DNA from: Acanthamoeba sp. SK_2022b
Taxonomy: Eukaryota > Discosea > Longamoebia > Acanthamoebidae
Length of the DNA stretch: 64,000 nt
Assembly: GCA_027943245.1 (NCBI GenBank)
Contig: JANDJZ010000195.1
Span: 1-64,000 of the forward strand
Reading direction: 5' to 3'
Under the pieces are notes generated by a model. It saw only the letters and a program-made list of their open reading frames with translations. It did no database searches and had not been told where the DNA came from. The translations under genes and the position numbers were made by a program. Below, one piece after another: positions 45,232 through 56,486 of the stretch. Position 1 is the stretch's first letter; each line of letters begins with the position of its first letter.

Positions 45232-45245
45232 AGAGTACTGGCCCC
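45232..45245 (-). repeat. Right terminal inverted repeat with TTAA flank
   Basis: AGAGTACTGGCCCC followed by TTAA (45246-45249), the inverted partner of 41093-41106. Confidence 0.9.
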
Positions 45246-45249
45246 TTAA

Positions 45250-45726
45250 GGAAAGAATATCTTACACTTATTTAGCTTCCTTTTTCTGTTTCATTTTCAT
45301 TTTGATCGAGTTTTGATACCTGCCGCAGATTGACACCTGTCTTGCGTGCGCTGTGAGTCGCGCCTCTTCTCCCCTTCTCTCCCGGCACTCCGTACGCAGA
45401 TTTATGGGTCAGCCTCGCGGTATGCTTCCACACGGCATTCTGGCTAAAAAATTAAAAAACGGATTTTGCGTTTTCCAAATACGGTGCAAGCTCCTTTTGG
45501 CAAGTAACCTTTTTAAGGCCCGGCGCAGGTTTGAAAGACAGGGGAGGTGGCGTGGTGGTTGGAGACGCGGTTGTTGATTGTTCACCAAGACAGTCTCCAC
45601 GCTCATACTGCGCTTAGGTTAACACTTCTTCTCCAAGAGGTCACTGTTGTATGGTAGGAGGGGAGAAGGAAAGGAGGGTGAAAGAACAAGCGAGGTGAAA
45701 GATAAGAACAAGAGCAGAAGGGAAGC
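45250..45726. other. Intergenic stretch after the transposon
   Basis: About 480 bases that probably once joined the upstream region of the minus-strand gene at 41052 and now hold the promoter of the plus-strand gene at 45727. No coding exon or RNA gene is evident. Confidence 0.5.
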
Positions 45727-48700
45727 ATGAGCAACCAGAACGTCCCCTGGGCGAATCGAGGGCGAGGAAGAGGCGTGGCCAGGGGTGGACTAGGCGGCAG
45801 CGCCGACGAACCATCGAAAGGCGATGCGGTAGGTGAGGGCGAAGAGAAGAAGGCCTCTCCCTTTGGCGAGCGCGTCAAGCGACCTGGCGTAGGCCCAGGG
45901 AGCCCGGCTGCCTCCAAGGCGACCGAGGACCCCAAGCCGTCCCCCTTTGGAGAGCGGGTGAAGCGATCGACAACCAGCTCCGATTCTGACAAGAAGCCCC
46001 CAGAGTCTTCATCCTCGACTACAGCGACGTCGGCCGACGCAGCTAAGGCTTCCCCGTTTGGACCTCGCGTTACAAGGCCGGGCGCAGCTGCGGCCGCCTC
46101 TGAGGCGGCGGAGGCTACCGCCGCTACTAACGATGTTAAGAAGGAAGAGCCGGCAGCCGCGCCCGTCACCACCGAGAGCCCTACAGTGCCCAGCAAGCCT
46201 GCTGCCGACGAGCTTGCCGTGAGTGGCGACGAACTGGACATACTGAAGCGTCGGTACATATACTCTCTCTATCTCTCTCGCTCTCCTCCAGTGTGCTTTC
46301 GCTCTGTCCACCATGTGCGTAGTGACCTCACTGACAACTGGGCTTGCGGCTTAACGGCTACACCCAGACCTCCCCGCACTATGCGCGGTATTGCGCCTAC
46401 CGAGATCTTCGAGCAGCGAGTGGCCGTTCTCGCCAACAGGTGCCCACTGCGACGGTGAGAAGGGGCGATCAGGCGCGATGATTGCTGACACTGGAATCGC
46501 GCCCTCCTCGTGTGCGTGCAGCCCACGCAAGGATAAGATCGTGTACAACCCTGAGAAGGAGAAGGAGAAGGAGAGCGATCCCGCTCAGGAGGTGATCGAG
46601 TCCCTCATTCCCCAAGTCGGTAAGTTGTCGATCGCGTGTGTATTGTGTTATGATGCACAGGCGCTCATCACGCCCCACCCCCATCCTTCAGAGGTCACTG
46701 ATGGAGTGGCCCCGGCCGCTCAGCCCGCGCAGGAGAAAGAGACCAATGCTCCAGGTTCGCGGCTGACCCTCAAGTCCTCGCCAAGCCTCGGTACGTTCCG
46801 ACCAAATTGGCAGAGGGTGGTGGGCTCACTCCAAACGCGTCGCGTCAGACTCTGACACGATGAGGAGGAGAGGGCACACTGCGCCTCCCCCGCGCACGGG
46901 CGAGGAGGCGACGGACGTCGAGTCTGAGGTCGAGGTGTCCGAGCAGGAGCGGCAGCTCGCCACTGAGGGCGCCTTTGGCGAGGGAGCCAACAGAAAGCGC
47001 AGCGGCACGGAAGGCATGTCGGTCGTCGAGTTCCTCAGCGTCGCGACCAAGGAAGTCAAGCTACTCCAAACCGTACTGTCCCGCCATCCTCGTATGCTTC
47101 CTCACGCCACAGTGGCTCACGCATTCATACACACACTCGCCCATTACAAACAGGTTACCAAGGATCGCGCTGCTCCCAAGGCTGGCTCGAGGAAGAAGCC
47201 CACCAGGAGGAAGAGCATCATCGCGAGCTCGGGCAGAGCCGCCCAGCTCAAGGTACGACTGCCGTGCCCAGGCCGTCAAGGCCAAGCGACCATCGGTCGG
47301 CGTTTGGCCGCCCTTAACGCCGGCGGTGGCGTACGCCGCGCAGAATGAGAGGCGCTGCTCCAGCATGGGCTTCCTGTCCGTCCCGGTGCTCGACTCGGGC
47401 GACCAGCCCTCGGAGGTCGTCTCGGCGGAGACGGCCGCGATCGAAGAGAGCGGACCCTCGCCGCAGGCTGATGACGAGAACCAGGCCTCGGCCGACCAGG
47501 GCAAGGGCACCCTCAAGAATGCCGGTCGGCGGGTACCTCCTCTTCACCTGCTTAAGGGGGAGGTCAAGCCGCTCGTGCTTGCTCACGTTGGCCCCTCAAC
47601 AGTTCACCCTGTCGGCCGCCGACCTTGCGCAGGCCCAGCTCAAGAGGTCTGCCACTACCGAGCCGAAGCCACGAGCCCCGGCGCTCAGTCAGGTAGCGTC
47701 TATCGCCACATCTCCCCTGGCCCCTTTTACTCATGCCCTGAGGTTGCCTGCGCCCAATGAATGTGAAGGAGGACGCGGTCAACATGCTCTCCCGACTCAA
47801 AAAGAGCAACTCAGCAGTGGCGACGAGCAAGGAGGAGAAGGAGGAGGAAGCCTCCCCCGCGGCCTTTGGGTCGGCCCTGAAGAAGGTGGCCAAGCAAGCG
47901 CCCAACAACGAGCCCACAGCTGCCGCTCCTGGCACGACCCCGGTCTTTGCCCTCAAGAAGGCCGCGTCCGCTGTTGAGGTCAAGAAGGAGGAGAAGAAGG
48001 ACGAGGCGGCATCGCCTCTTGCCAATCTTAAGAAGAAGAGCGCTGGTACGGTCTCTTTCTAACAGCTCAGCCGCGGTGATCAAGGTTGATTGATGGCATT
48101 TGCTGTTCCCCAGGCAAGGAAGAGGAGAAGCCCAAAGTCGAACCTGCCGCTGCGCCCGCTGCAGCTTCGAGCCCTGCGTGGGCCAAGAACCTCAAGAAGA
48201 ACGCTGCCGGTACGACCTTCACCACGACTCTTCGCCATTACCAGTTCAAGTAGGAAGTACGAGCACTGACGGCCTTCTGTGCGTCCCATCTCAAGCTGAA
48301 CCGGTACCGCCCAAGGAGGAGGAGAAACCAAAGGAGGAGCCTGCCAGCAACACTCCAGCGTGGGCCAAGAACCTCAAGAAGAACAGTACGTGCCCGTCTG
48401 CTCGAGCACTTGCGCTAGATGTCAAGTAGCGAGGAAACTTAGCTGTAAATGTTGTTTTTTCTTTGCAGGTGCAGAGGCGCCGAAGCAAGAAGAGAAGCCA
48501 AAGGAGCCCGCAGCGGCCTCTCCTGCCTGGGCCAAGAAGAAGGCCGCTGGTAAACCCTCCTCTCCCCTCTACTGTAGGCTCAGTCGCGCGGGCGGCCTCG
48601 TTGCTGACTGTTTTCTCTTCCACTACACAGCTGAGCCTCCTAAGGAGGAAGAGAAGCCGAACGAGAGCCCTGCCAGCAACTCGCCTGCGTGGGCCAAGAA

Positions 48701-49291
48701 CCTCAAGAAGCCCGCCGCAGCTGCTCCCGAGCCTGTGAAGGAGGAGGAGAAGAAGGAACCAGCCCCTGCAACCAACACGCCCGCGTGGGCCAAGAAGAAG
48801 AGCACCGGTAGACCTCCACTCCATCCCCTCTCAGGGTACCCAGTCTGACACATCAACCCACAGATTCCGCGCCGGCAGCGGCGAAAGAGGAGCCGAAGCC
48901 AAAGGAGGAGGAGAAGAAGGAACCGGCCCCTGCCACCAACACGCCAGCGTGGGCCAAGAACCTCAAGAAGCCCGCTGGTGCGTTCTCCTCCTTCTACTTC
49001 TACTTCGCCAGGCGTGCGCAGCTGCTCACCAACGCGGCGTTTTTGCGCGTAGCGGCGGCGCCGGCCCCGGCAGCGGTTGAAGAGGAGAAGCCCAAGGCCG
49101 CAGCAGGAACGCCACCCTGGGCCCTCAAGAACAGCGCGGCCAAGGAGGAGGACAAGCCAGCGGCCACAGCGCCCAAGGCGGCAGAGCCGCCAGCCGAGGC
49201 CGCAGGCGGCTCGGTGAGCGCCGCGGCAGCGATGTTTGGCGGCCGAGGGAGAGGAGGCGGAGCAGTTGGCAGAGGAGGCAAGTTCAGCTGA
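45727..49291 (+). CDS. Modular repeat protein with SPFGERVKR and PAWAKNLKK repeats
   Basis: Fifteen exons: 45727-46253, 46368-46439, 46522-46619, 46692-46790, 46849-47072, 47154-47252, 47344-47532, 47603-47692, 47769-48045, 48114-48209, 48296-48385, 48469-48549, 48631-48807, 48864-48977, 49053-49291; about 823 residues. The N-terminal third has three copies of a SPFG(E/P)RV(K/T)R box. A middle part has EQRVAVLAN, FTLSAADLAQAQLKRSA and Lys/Glu-rich linkers. The C-terminal third repeats a Trp-centred box PAWAKNLKK or PAWAKKK about seven times, separated by Glu/Lys/Pro linkers, and ends in a Gly/Arg (GRGRGGG) tail. The short basic Trp repeats recall small actin- or tubulin-binding modules, but this is speculation. 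The 3' splice before 47769 is uncertain. Confidence 0.7.
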
Positions 49292-49453
49292 CGCCGTCCC
49301 GCCCCCACCCCACAACTGCCTCCAATTGTGACATTACGCAAGCCACGGCACCTGTGGTGTCCGGTGCTGCTGTTCGCTGGCTGACTAGCGGGAAAGCCAA
49401 AAAGAAATTGTAATTCCTGGTAATTTGGATCAGTTGTTCATTGTTTTCAGAAG

Positions 49454-50225
49454 ATGAGAAGCACCAGCCGCGTTGCCCGCCTGACCGCGCTGCCCACCGC
49501 CATCAGCGCCTCGTCTCCTGCCCCCTCGGCCACTGCCCTCTTCCTGTTCCATCAGCGACGCACGTACGCGGCCAAGGCGCGAGCCCAGAAATGCGGTGAA
49601 TTCAAGAAGGATGTTATTGGGCACCACACCGTCGACATCGGCGATGGACAGGGACACCTCTTGGTCTTGCCCTCTTCAGGCGGTATCAACCCCTTCGCTC
49701 GCTCGAGCGTGTATTACATCGACACAACAACGAGTGGCGAGCATGGCGAATGGAAATGGGAAGAGAAATCGGTGACTGGGCCCTTCCCGAGCGTCGGGCC
49801 TCGCGGTCACCGCTTTGGCAAGGAGCTCATCGTCGCGGGCAACCTTACCTCGGTGGGCCCCTTGAAGAAGAAGGGCATCGTCTCCTTGAACACTCGTACA
49901 GATCCCTCTTCCTAGAATTCTATCTCTTTATAATTATTATGATTATTTATCTCTTTATTGGTGTGCAGAGGACTTCACGTCGTCGCGAGTCATGATGCTC
50001 GATCCGGCGTCGCAGAAGGCCACCAAGCAGCTTAACATGACCGCCTTCGTGACTGAGGCCACTCACAACCCGGACAAGGTCTGGTTCTTTGGCGAGAACT
50101 ACCTCAACGCCAAGAACGAGAACGCCTCGTGCGAGGTGATGGTCTGGAACAAGGGTGCCCGCTTGCTCTCCTCCCGTTATCTAGATCGCACGCGTGCATG
50201 CGTTGCTCACCTATGTGTTGCGTGT

Positions 50226-50269
<44 letters not shown>

Positions 50270-50976
50270 TGAGTGAGTGAGTGCAGGCAACAACACGCTC
50301 TACTCGGCCACGGCCAACACGCTGCCCATCGTGGGCGATGGGCCCAAGGAGAAGAAGGAGCTCGCGGTGGCTGCCGTCGGCAAGGACAAGATCTACGTTG
50401 TCGGGCCCGACGTCTACCGCACCAAGCTCGAGACCTATGTGCTCGACACGGGTAACCACACCACGGCCACCCCCCCCCCTTGCGTTCTCGATCGAGAGTG
50501 TTCACGTCGCCCAACGCGCGCGCACGTGACGCACACGCGATACGAACAACACAGAACGGCTCGAGTGGTCGTTGGTCAAGACGAAGGGCGATAAGCCGGT
50601 GAACCCGCGCGCTGGCTTCTCGGTCACCGCCGTTGGAGACAAGCTCGTCTTCCTGGGCTACGACATGTCCCTCAACGACAAGACGATGGAGGTCTACGTC
50701 CTCGATACCGGCACGTGCTCCCTCCCCTCTTCCCCTCTCTGGGCCCATGTAGCCAGTCTCTCTCTTTGCGAGTAGCGCTTACCCTCTCCTCCGTTGGTGC
50801 ACACAGACACGTCGACCTGGGAGAAGGCCGAGATGTCGGGTGACTCGATCAGCCCTCGCTTCGGCCACACGACGACACACCTGGGCGGCAACGAGTTCGC
50901 GGTGATCGGCGGCAAGGGCTACGCCTACTTCTCCACCTCGGTTAAGGATTTCTTCAAGCTCAAGCTCGACTTCTGA
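49454..50976 (+). CDS. Kelch-like beta-propeller protein with mitochondrial-type presequence
   Basis: Exons 49454-49895, 49969-50154, 50287-50451, 50555-50710 and 50807-50976; 372 residues. The first 40 residues are Arg/Ser/Ala-rich without acids and end near RRTYAAK, a likely mitochondrial targeting peptide. The rest has the texture of four to six kelch-type blades (GPRGHRFGKELIVAG, AVAAVGKDKIYVVG, FSVTAVGDKLVFLGYD, ISPRFGHTTTHLGGNEFAVIGG). Such propellers serve as interaction platforms or rarely as enzymes. Intron 4 must start with GC (50711) rather than GT to preserve the VLDT-repeat frame. The paralogous VLDT ends of exons 3 and 4 support this. Confidence 0.75.
50228..50270. repeat. (GT)n microsatellite in intron 2 of the kelch-like gene
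   Basis: About 20 GT units then GAGT repeats, ending at the 3' splice site before exon 50287. Confidence 0.95.
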
Positions 50977-51130
50977 GCAAGAAAGAAGGCGGTGATGGTG
51001 ATCATCAACAACAACCGTTCAACCAAACAACACGAACCCAAGAAGAACCAATGTGGTGTGTGTGTGTTTATTGATGTGTGTTGTGAGGTCGTGGCGACTG
51101 GGGTGTGGGGAGTCGGTTGGTAGCTGGTCG

Positions 51131-52556
51131 TTATTCGCTGGTGATGGTGAGGGAGTCGCTGACGTTGTCGTCCAACGCCGTCTGCTTCTTGCGCACTTCG
51201 CCCAACCGCTTCTCGAACGACGCGATGTCTATGTTGTGTGTGTGTGTGTGTGTGCGTGTCGTGGTCGCATGTCATCACCATCAGTGCTTCAGCGGAGGCG
51301 CCTCCAGTGTTGGATGGGAGAAGAGAAAACGAGTGTGCATACATGATTCGAGCACGGCCTTGTCCGACGGGTGGCTGGCGTCCATGGTGAGGAGCTGCAG
51401 CAACTGCGACGATCGCACGTAAAGAGACTCTGCCTTGTTGAAATAGCGCAGCACTTCGGCCATAGCCCCTTCTCGACCCTGGCGTAATTCATTGAATTAC
51501 GAACGGGGAGGAGACCGCGTCAAGTTTACTGAAGAAGATGACGAACGACGACGAGGGCGAGGGCAAGTACCATCTGGAGGGCCGACTCGTAGATGGACTT
51601 CTCCGCCGGTGGGCACGAGTCGTTGGGTTTGAGGTTTCGCTTCAGGTACTCAGCCTTCTTGAGCGTCATCGTGAACTCGCCACGCATCCTCTCCACCACT
51701 GCCCACCGAACACAAACAAACAAACAAATTAAGCAAACAATTAAATAAAAAATTGAATTAAAAGCTCCAAGTCAGCGAGAGGGCCCCATTTGGAAACACT
51801 TGACGCGAATGGACGGGGGGGGGGGCGAACACGTACCGAGGCCAAGGCGCGAGGAGGACGCGAGGTGGTACGACTGGGCAGCTTTCTTGACGTACTGGGA
51901 GACCGAGTGATGGATGTGCAGGGCTTTTATGTACAACGCCAGCGCATCGAGCGGACTCACGTCGATCTGCGCAGAGGGGGGGGAGGAGATGCGTTGGTTA
52001 ATAATCCACTCTCCCTCCTCTCTGACACTTGTAGCGAGACCCGCTCATCGATGCCTTGCGATGAGTTTAAGGATAGGGAGGGAGGCACCTTGGAGTCGGC
52101 GAGCTCAATCACAACAGAGGCCTTTCGAACCATCATTGCAAGGGCATCGATCGCGTGTCTCTGCACAACCGACCGCGATGGAGTTGAGGCCAAAGTCAGC
52201 GTTGGCCCTGCGCAGGCACGGGCACCGAACAGCGCAAATTGTGGAGGAGGGGGGGGGGGGCGTCACCTCTTCGGGAGTCGTGTAGGTTGATGTCGACGAG
52301 TCGGACGTCGAGTCCAACAGCTCGAACGAGTCATCGGTTCCCGACGATTCGGCACCCTGTACGACATTAAAATAAATAAATAAATTATTACGCAGCGCAG
52401 CGCGTGGTGGGACGTCGAGGCATCGCCTTACCCCTTTCCCTTTGCTTTCCAACTCGGCGGTGGTCGAGGGAATGGGGGAGAAATCGAACGATTCCTTGAA
52501 CGGGTTGGTCAGCGGCCTGCGCGGACCCGAACCCCATCCTACACACACACGCACAC

Positions 52557-52614
<58 letters not shown>

Positions 52615-54563
52615 CGCACAAAGTTGGAGGGACCGGCGTCGCGCTCTAATTCGAAGATGGGGAGCGCAGTACCTGAGCCAAAGCTTTCCACGCTGAAGCC
52701 GCCAGAAGAGGCGGGGCTCCTGAGATAGGCGGGCGAGTTGAGCTCGCTGCTGCCGCCGGCGCTTGTGGGGATGTGCATGAAGGAGCCGGGCGACGACGGC
52801 GATTCAAAGGCGGGCGGCGAGGGCAGCACCAGCATGTCGGTGCTCGAATTGGTCGGCGCGCTGCCCATCGTCACGCTTCGCTTCCTGAAAATGTTGTAGA
52901 TTGGGGGGGGGGGGGTAATGGCGGTGTTAGGAATGTCGATGGCGGGCCAGCAGTGGACTTACTCAATCGGACGCTCCAACGACGCGAACCTGTGCGCCCC
53001 GCTCTGCGAAATCGGAATCGCCCGCGAGCTCGACGGCTTGAACCCTGCCATCAGCGCCCCCGCCGACGACGACCAGCCTGCCTTCTCGTGCACGATGAAC
53101 GCGTGGCTGAAGAACTCGCGCCACGTGATGCGCTCCTCCTTGTTCTTCTTGAGCAGCGACTGCAGCAGGTCCATGCACTCGCTCGACACCCCCAGGTTCC
53201 CCGGAAATTTGACTGTTGGTGGGAAGAGCAAAAATGGAAATGAGGTCCCCGTCGCAGCGGAGAAGACGAGGACATAAAAGGGTCGAGTACCTTGTTCGCT
53301 GATCAAGATGTGAACGAGTTCGATGTGGGTGCGCACGTTGAAGGGCGGCTTGCCGGTGAGCATCTCGAAGAGGATGGCGCCCACCGACCACAGGTCGGCC
53401 TTGGCGTCGTAGGGCTGGCACAACAGCACTTCGGGCGCCTTCAATGCGTTGACCACGCGCGAGAGAAAGAGAGCGTAAGGCGCTATGCGGTGCATGTAGT
53501 GCCAGGCAAAGTGATTGGGGGGGGGGGTTACCATGTAGAGGGGTGAGCCGCAAAGCGTGCTGGCCACCGACTGCGGCTCGATGAACCTGGCGAATCCAAA
53601 GTCGGCGATCTTCAGCTCCCACTTGGTCGTGCCGTCACCGCCCCCGGGCTTCGCTGCCATGAGCAGGTTCTGGGGCTTCAAATCTCTGCAGTACACGTCG
53701 TGTGTAGTAGATGTAGTGTGTCAACGACCGAACCAACCAACCAACCAAGAACTTACAAACCACAGGGAAGCTACCTGTGCACGATGTTCCTGCTGTGGAG
53801 ATACTTGAGCCCCGAAGCTGTACGTAAGATGTGGCGGAGTAGGCCACGGAGGCAAGGAGAGAGAGAGAATGCCGGCATGGTGAGAAGGAGAGGGCTTCCT
53901 GTCGTAAGGCAACTGACGGTGAGGTGCGGTACCGAGCTGTCGGAGGAAGTAGCGCGCCGAGTCTTCGCTCAGCCGCTTGTGCTTCTTCAAGTAGTCCGAG
54001 AAGTCGCCGCCCACGCAGTACTCCAGTATCAAATAAATATACTCGCTCCCCTGCACCCCACCCATCGCCGCCACCACATGCGTTCAATAGTGCGCACCCC
54101 ACCCATCACCGCCATCACCCACCACCATCATCATCACCACATAGGTCCAACAGTGCACGCGTGTATATACGTTGCATGAGCGTGAAAGCACATGAACAGG
54201 CAAGAGCGCTCGCACACGAGAAGGAGAGAGGTCACGAACCACGTGGACTTCGTGTAGCGTGACGATGTTGTCGTGCTGGAGAGTCTTCATGATGCTGATC
54301 TCTGAGTCTAGCTGGCGCTTGAGCTTCTGGTTGGAGCGTGTGAGGCGGTCCACGTCGACGACCTTGATCGCCACCACCTCCTGTTGTGCGTCATGCACCA
54401 AGTGAGGGAGACAGAAAAGGAGGAGGAAAGGGAGGGCAAGAGGAAAGCATACGGAGGGATTGTCCTTGTGGTGGCCGAGAAAGACGGTGGCAAAGGCGCC
54501 CTTGCCGATGCGCTTGCCATCCGACACGTAGTTTCCGATGGTGAATCCCTTGTTTTGTTCCAT
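51131..54563 (-). CDS. Atg1/ULK-type protein kinase with C-terminal MIT-like helices (copy A)
   Basis: Fifteen exons: 54563-54453, 54380-54240, 54050-53933, 53817-53775, 53685-53532, 53438-53291, 53212-52963, 52884-52673, 52538-52432, 52356-52267, 52160-52089, 51966-51837, 51698-51571, 51478-51343, 51228-51131; 645 residues. The kinase domain is complete: [11 protein letters not shown] loop, [10 protein letters not shown] lysine, [26 protein letters not shown]. It resembles Atg1/ULK kinases, which start autophagosome formation. A Ser/Pro linker (residues about 275-400) leads to helices resembling tandem MIT domains (ALALYIKALHIHHSVSQYVKKAA and ERMRGEFTMTLKKAEYL), as in ULK3/Atg1 C-termini. 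A close paralogue lies in inverted orientation at 62337. Confidence 0.88.
52541..52617. repeat. (CA)n microsatellite in intron 8 of Atg1 copy A
   Basis: About 33 CA units between exons 52673 and 52538, touching the 3' splice site (sense (GT)n then AG). Confidence 0.95.
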
Positions 54564-55754
54564 TTTTTGCTTGTTGTTTTTGAGTTTTTGTGTGAAGATA
54601 AAGATGCGAGTAGACGTAGATGTGATGTACAGAAAGTAGAAGAGGTAGATGCCGGAGGAGAATGAATGGGTACGAAAACTATACAACTATATACAAATCA
54701 AATGAAAAGCTTTCCTTCCTTTTTACACGAGATCTCTGGTCCTCTCTCGATGCTGTGCTTGTTATGTGCAATGTTTACATGTACGTAGGCCTTGCGGCCT
54801 TGGAGGGCAGAGATCAGCTGCTCTTCGGATGTGAATTTACTGCGATGCTAATGTCGGATGGCCCTTTTCGCGCATTTGATGTCGTTGTGTTCTCGCGATT
54901 TGTGGCTCCACACAAAATCTGCGCTCGTCTGCTTCTACGATTTCTCTCAAGAATGGGTGTCTACGAACTACAGGAAGATGACATAACCCGCCGAACGTCC
55001 TACGCGCTGAGCACTTCTTGCGACATTTCAATAATTTGTCAGTTTTATTATTCAAAAATAGTTCAAAAATCCGTGTTTGCCGCCAGAAAGCGGAGGAGCC
55101 GGTGGCGCTGTTGCGTCCTCCTGCTCAACATGGAGGGGCGGAACAGCAGGAATGGCACGGGCGGCGATCAGACACAGAGCGGCCGACGAAAACTACAAAC
55201 AGAGAGGAGAAGAAGAGCAAAGTAAAAGTGAAAGCCTCGGGTGAGTGTTCAGAATGAACTATGGGTTAACATGGTCTCAACATCATTATTCTGTTGGTGG
55301 TGCATGTTAGTTTCTCATCAATACGCTCCCCTTCCTCGGCCATAACGGCGCGCTAATGCAGCCTTCTTCTGCTCGTCTTCTCGTTCGCCACACCAACTTA
55401 AACGGGTGACTCCTTGCTCTGTTTTTTATTGTGGGAGGCGGAGTCCACAAAAACAAGAAAGATCGAAAGAGGGGCCACCTCACTCCGATCCATCACCTTC
55501 ATCTCGGTGGCACCACGAGAAGTTGCAGGGAGCCCGCCGACACGCCCACTTGTGACTCCAATAGTGGTGCTCCTGTGCAGTGTTCTGGTTGGTAAAAATT
55601 TGCTGGTGGCGGAGCTTTTTGCCTATTTCGCCTTTCGCATACGCGTATGCGCAGATTCGAAGGGAAGCCCAGCGAGGCTTGCTAACGCACAATCAACGTA
55701 AATTCAACCCAGATTGTCCCTTTACGACTACGAGAGACGTGAAGACGAATCAAG
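54564..55754. other. Upstream region of Atg1 copy A; no supported gene
   Basis: The first 300 bases carry the promoter of copy A, with homology to the region upstream of copy B (for example 54765-54780). Beyond it an open frame (54662-55225) is continuous but has mixed composition, several Cys/Arg-rich stretches and overlaps the conserved promoter block, so I do not call it a gene. Nothing else is recognisable up to 55754. Confidence 0.5.
54765..54780 (-). promoter_or_regulatory. Conserved upstream element of Atg1 copy A
   Basis: On the minus strand this reads ATGTAAACATTGCACA, 202 bases upstream of the copy A start. The same 16 bases occur at 62151-62166, 171 bases upstream of copy B, next to a shared GGCCKCRAGGCCTA-like palindrome. 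Conservation amid diverged sequence suggests a regulatory site. Confidence 0.5.
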
Positions 55755-56367
55755 ATGAACGTTCGAATTCGCGGCCCGTTCTCGCTGGCCATTTTCCTTT
55801 TAGCCATGTTTGAGACCCTGCATTGGAGTCTTGGTGCGGGCGACGTCAACAGCACCGATTTCTTCGAAAGAGAAGTGGACAACTTGCGCCGTATACAGGC
55901 TTCCTATCTGTCGTCGGGCGATACCATCGTTAGCATCGCGGCCAAGCTGGCCCAGAGAGAAACTGGCCGCAAGCACAGCGAGCAGGGATCGAGCGCCTTC
56001 GCCCATCGCAAGTGGGGGGAGCTCGAGCGCGAACTGGGCAAGCGATTTCGCCAAGAGAAGCAGCTTGAAATTTCCTCCAGAAGCCTCAAGGTGCAGAGAT
56101 CATCCTCATTTCTATTTCTGACATCTCTTTAGATGGCCAGTGCTTGTTCTACAAGTCCAGTTGATGCAAAGCAAAAGTTCGTGCAACAGGGGAGTCCTTA
56201 ATCATACTGACGCCGCACCTTTCGCCAGGTCTCTCAACTCTCGGAGAGGAACTTAGCACACACCGACATGCTCAAATCTCGAGGTCGTGCCCTGGTCGCA
56301 TCGGTAACGTTACCCTCTTTGTTATTGCGCACACGCACTCGCGCCTCTCTGCTGACAGCGCCCCTGA
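55755..56367 (+). CDS. Small secreted protein with predicted coiled coil
   Basis: Exons 55755-56090, 56133-56180, 56229-56303 and a last exon 56359-56367; about 155 residues. A signal peptide (PFSLAIFLLAMFETLHWSLG) precedes a helical, heptad-like stretch (FFEREVDNLRRIQASY, WGELERELGKRF). No domain is recognised. The 3' end is uncertain: without the last splice the frame would run on to 56801 and over the start of the next gene. The gene is in the same orientation as and 120 bases upstream of the TULIP-PqiA gene. Confidence 0.45.
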
Positions 56368-56486
56368 TCCGACAGCACCCCGAGCCGAGCCCAAGGGGAG
56401 CTGAAGGCGCATCTGGTCAACGCAACATGGTTATCTTTGCAGTCTTGTACATGTCCGCGACGATCTCTCAGCTGCTTGGTTCTACC

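Larger units (their letters stand above)
41093..45245 (+). mobile_element. TTAA-flanked DNA transposon, probably Kolobok-like
   Basis: A 4153-base element with 14-base perfect terminal inverted repeats extended imperfectly to about 45 bases, and a TTAA on each side as target-site duplication. TTAA targets are used by piggyBac and Kolobok; ends starting with G rather than CCC favour Kolobok. Internally it holds a small Cys-rich ORF, a long coiled-coil ORF, DDE-like transposase pieces (GTSSMAEGDA, SVTADGDTELAG, NRDLNHYAKGL) and a C-terminal SAP motif. In-frame stops at 42709 and about 44053 suggest decay. The superfamily call is inference. Confidence 0.75.

Noticed and set aside
54662..55225. 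187-codon plus-strand open frame
   Set aside because: Overlaps the conserved promoter block of Atg1 copy A and shows no domain or coding bias.
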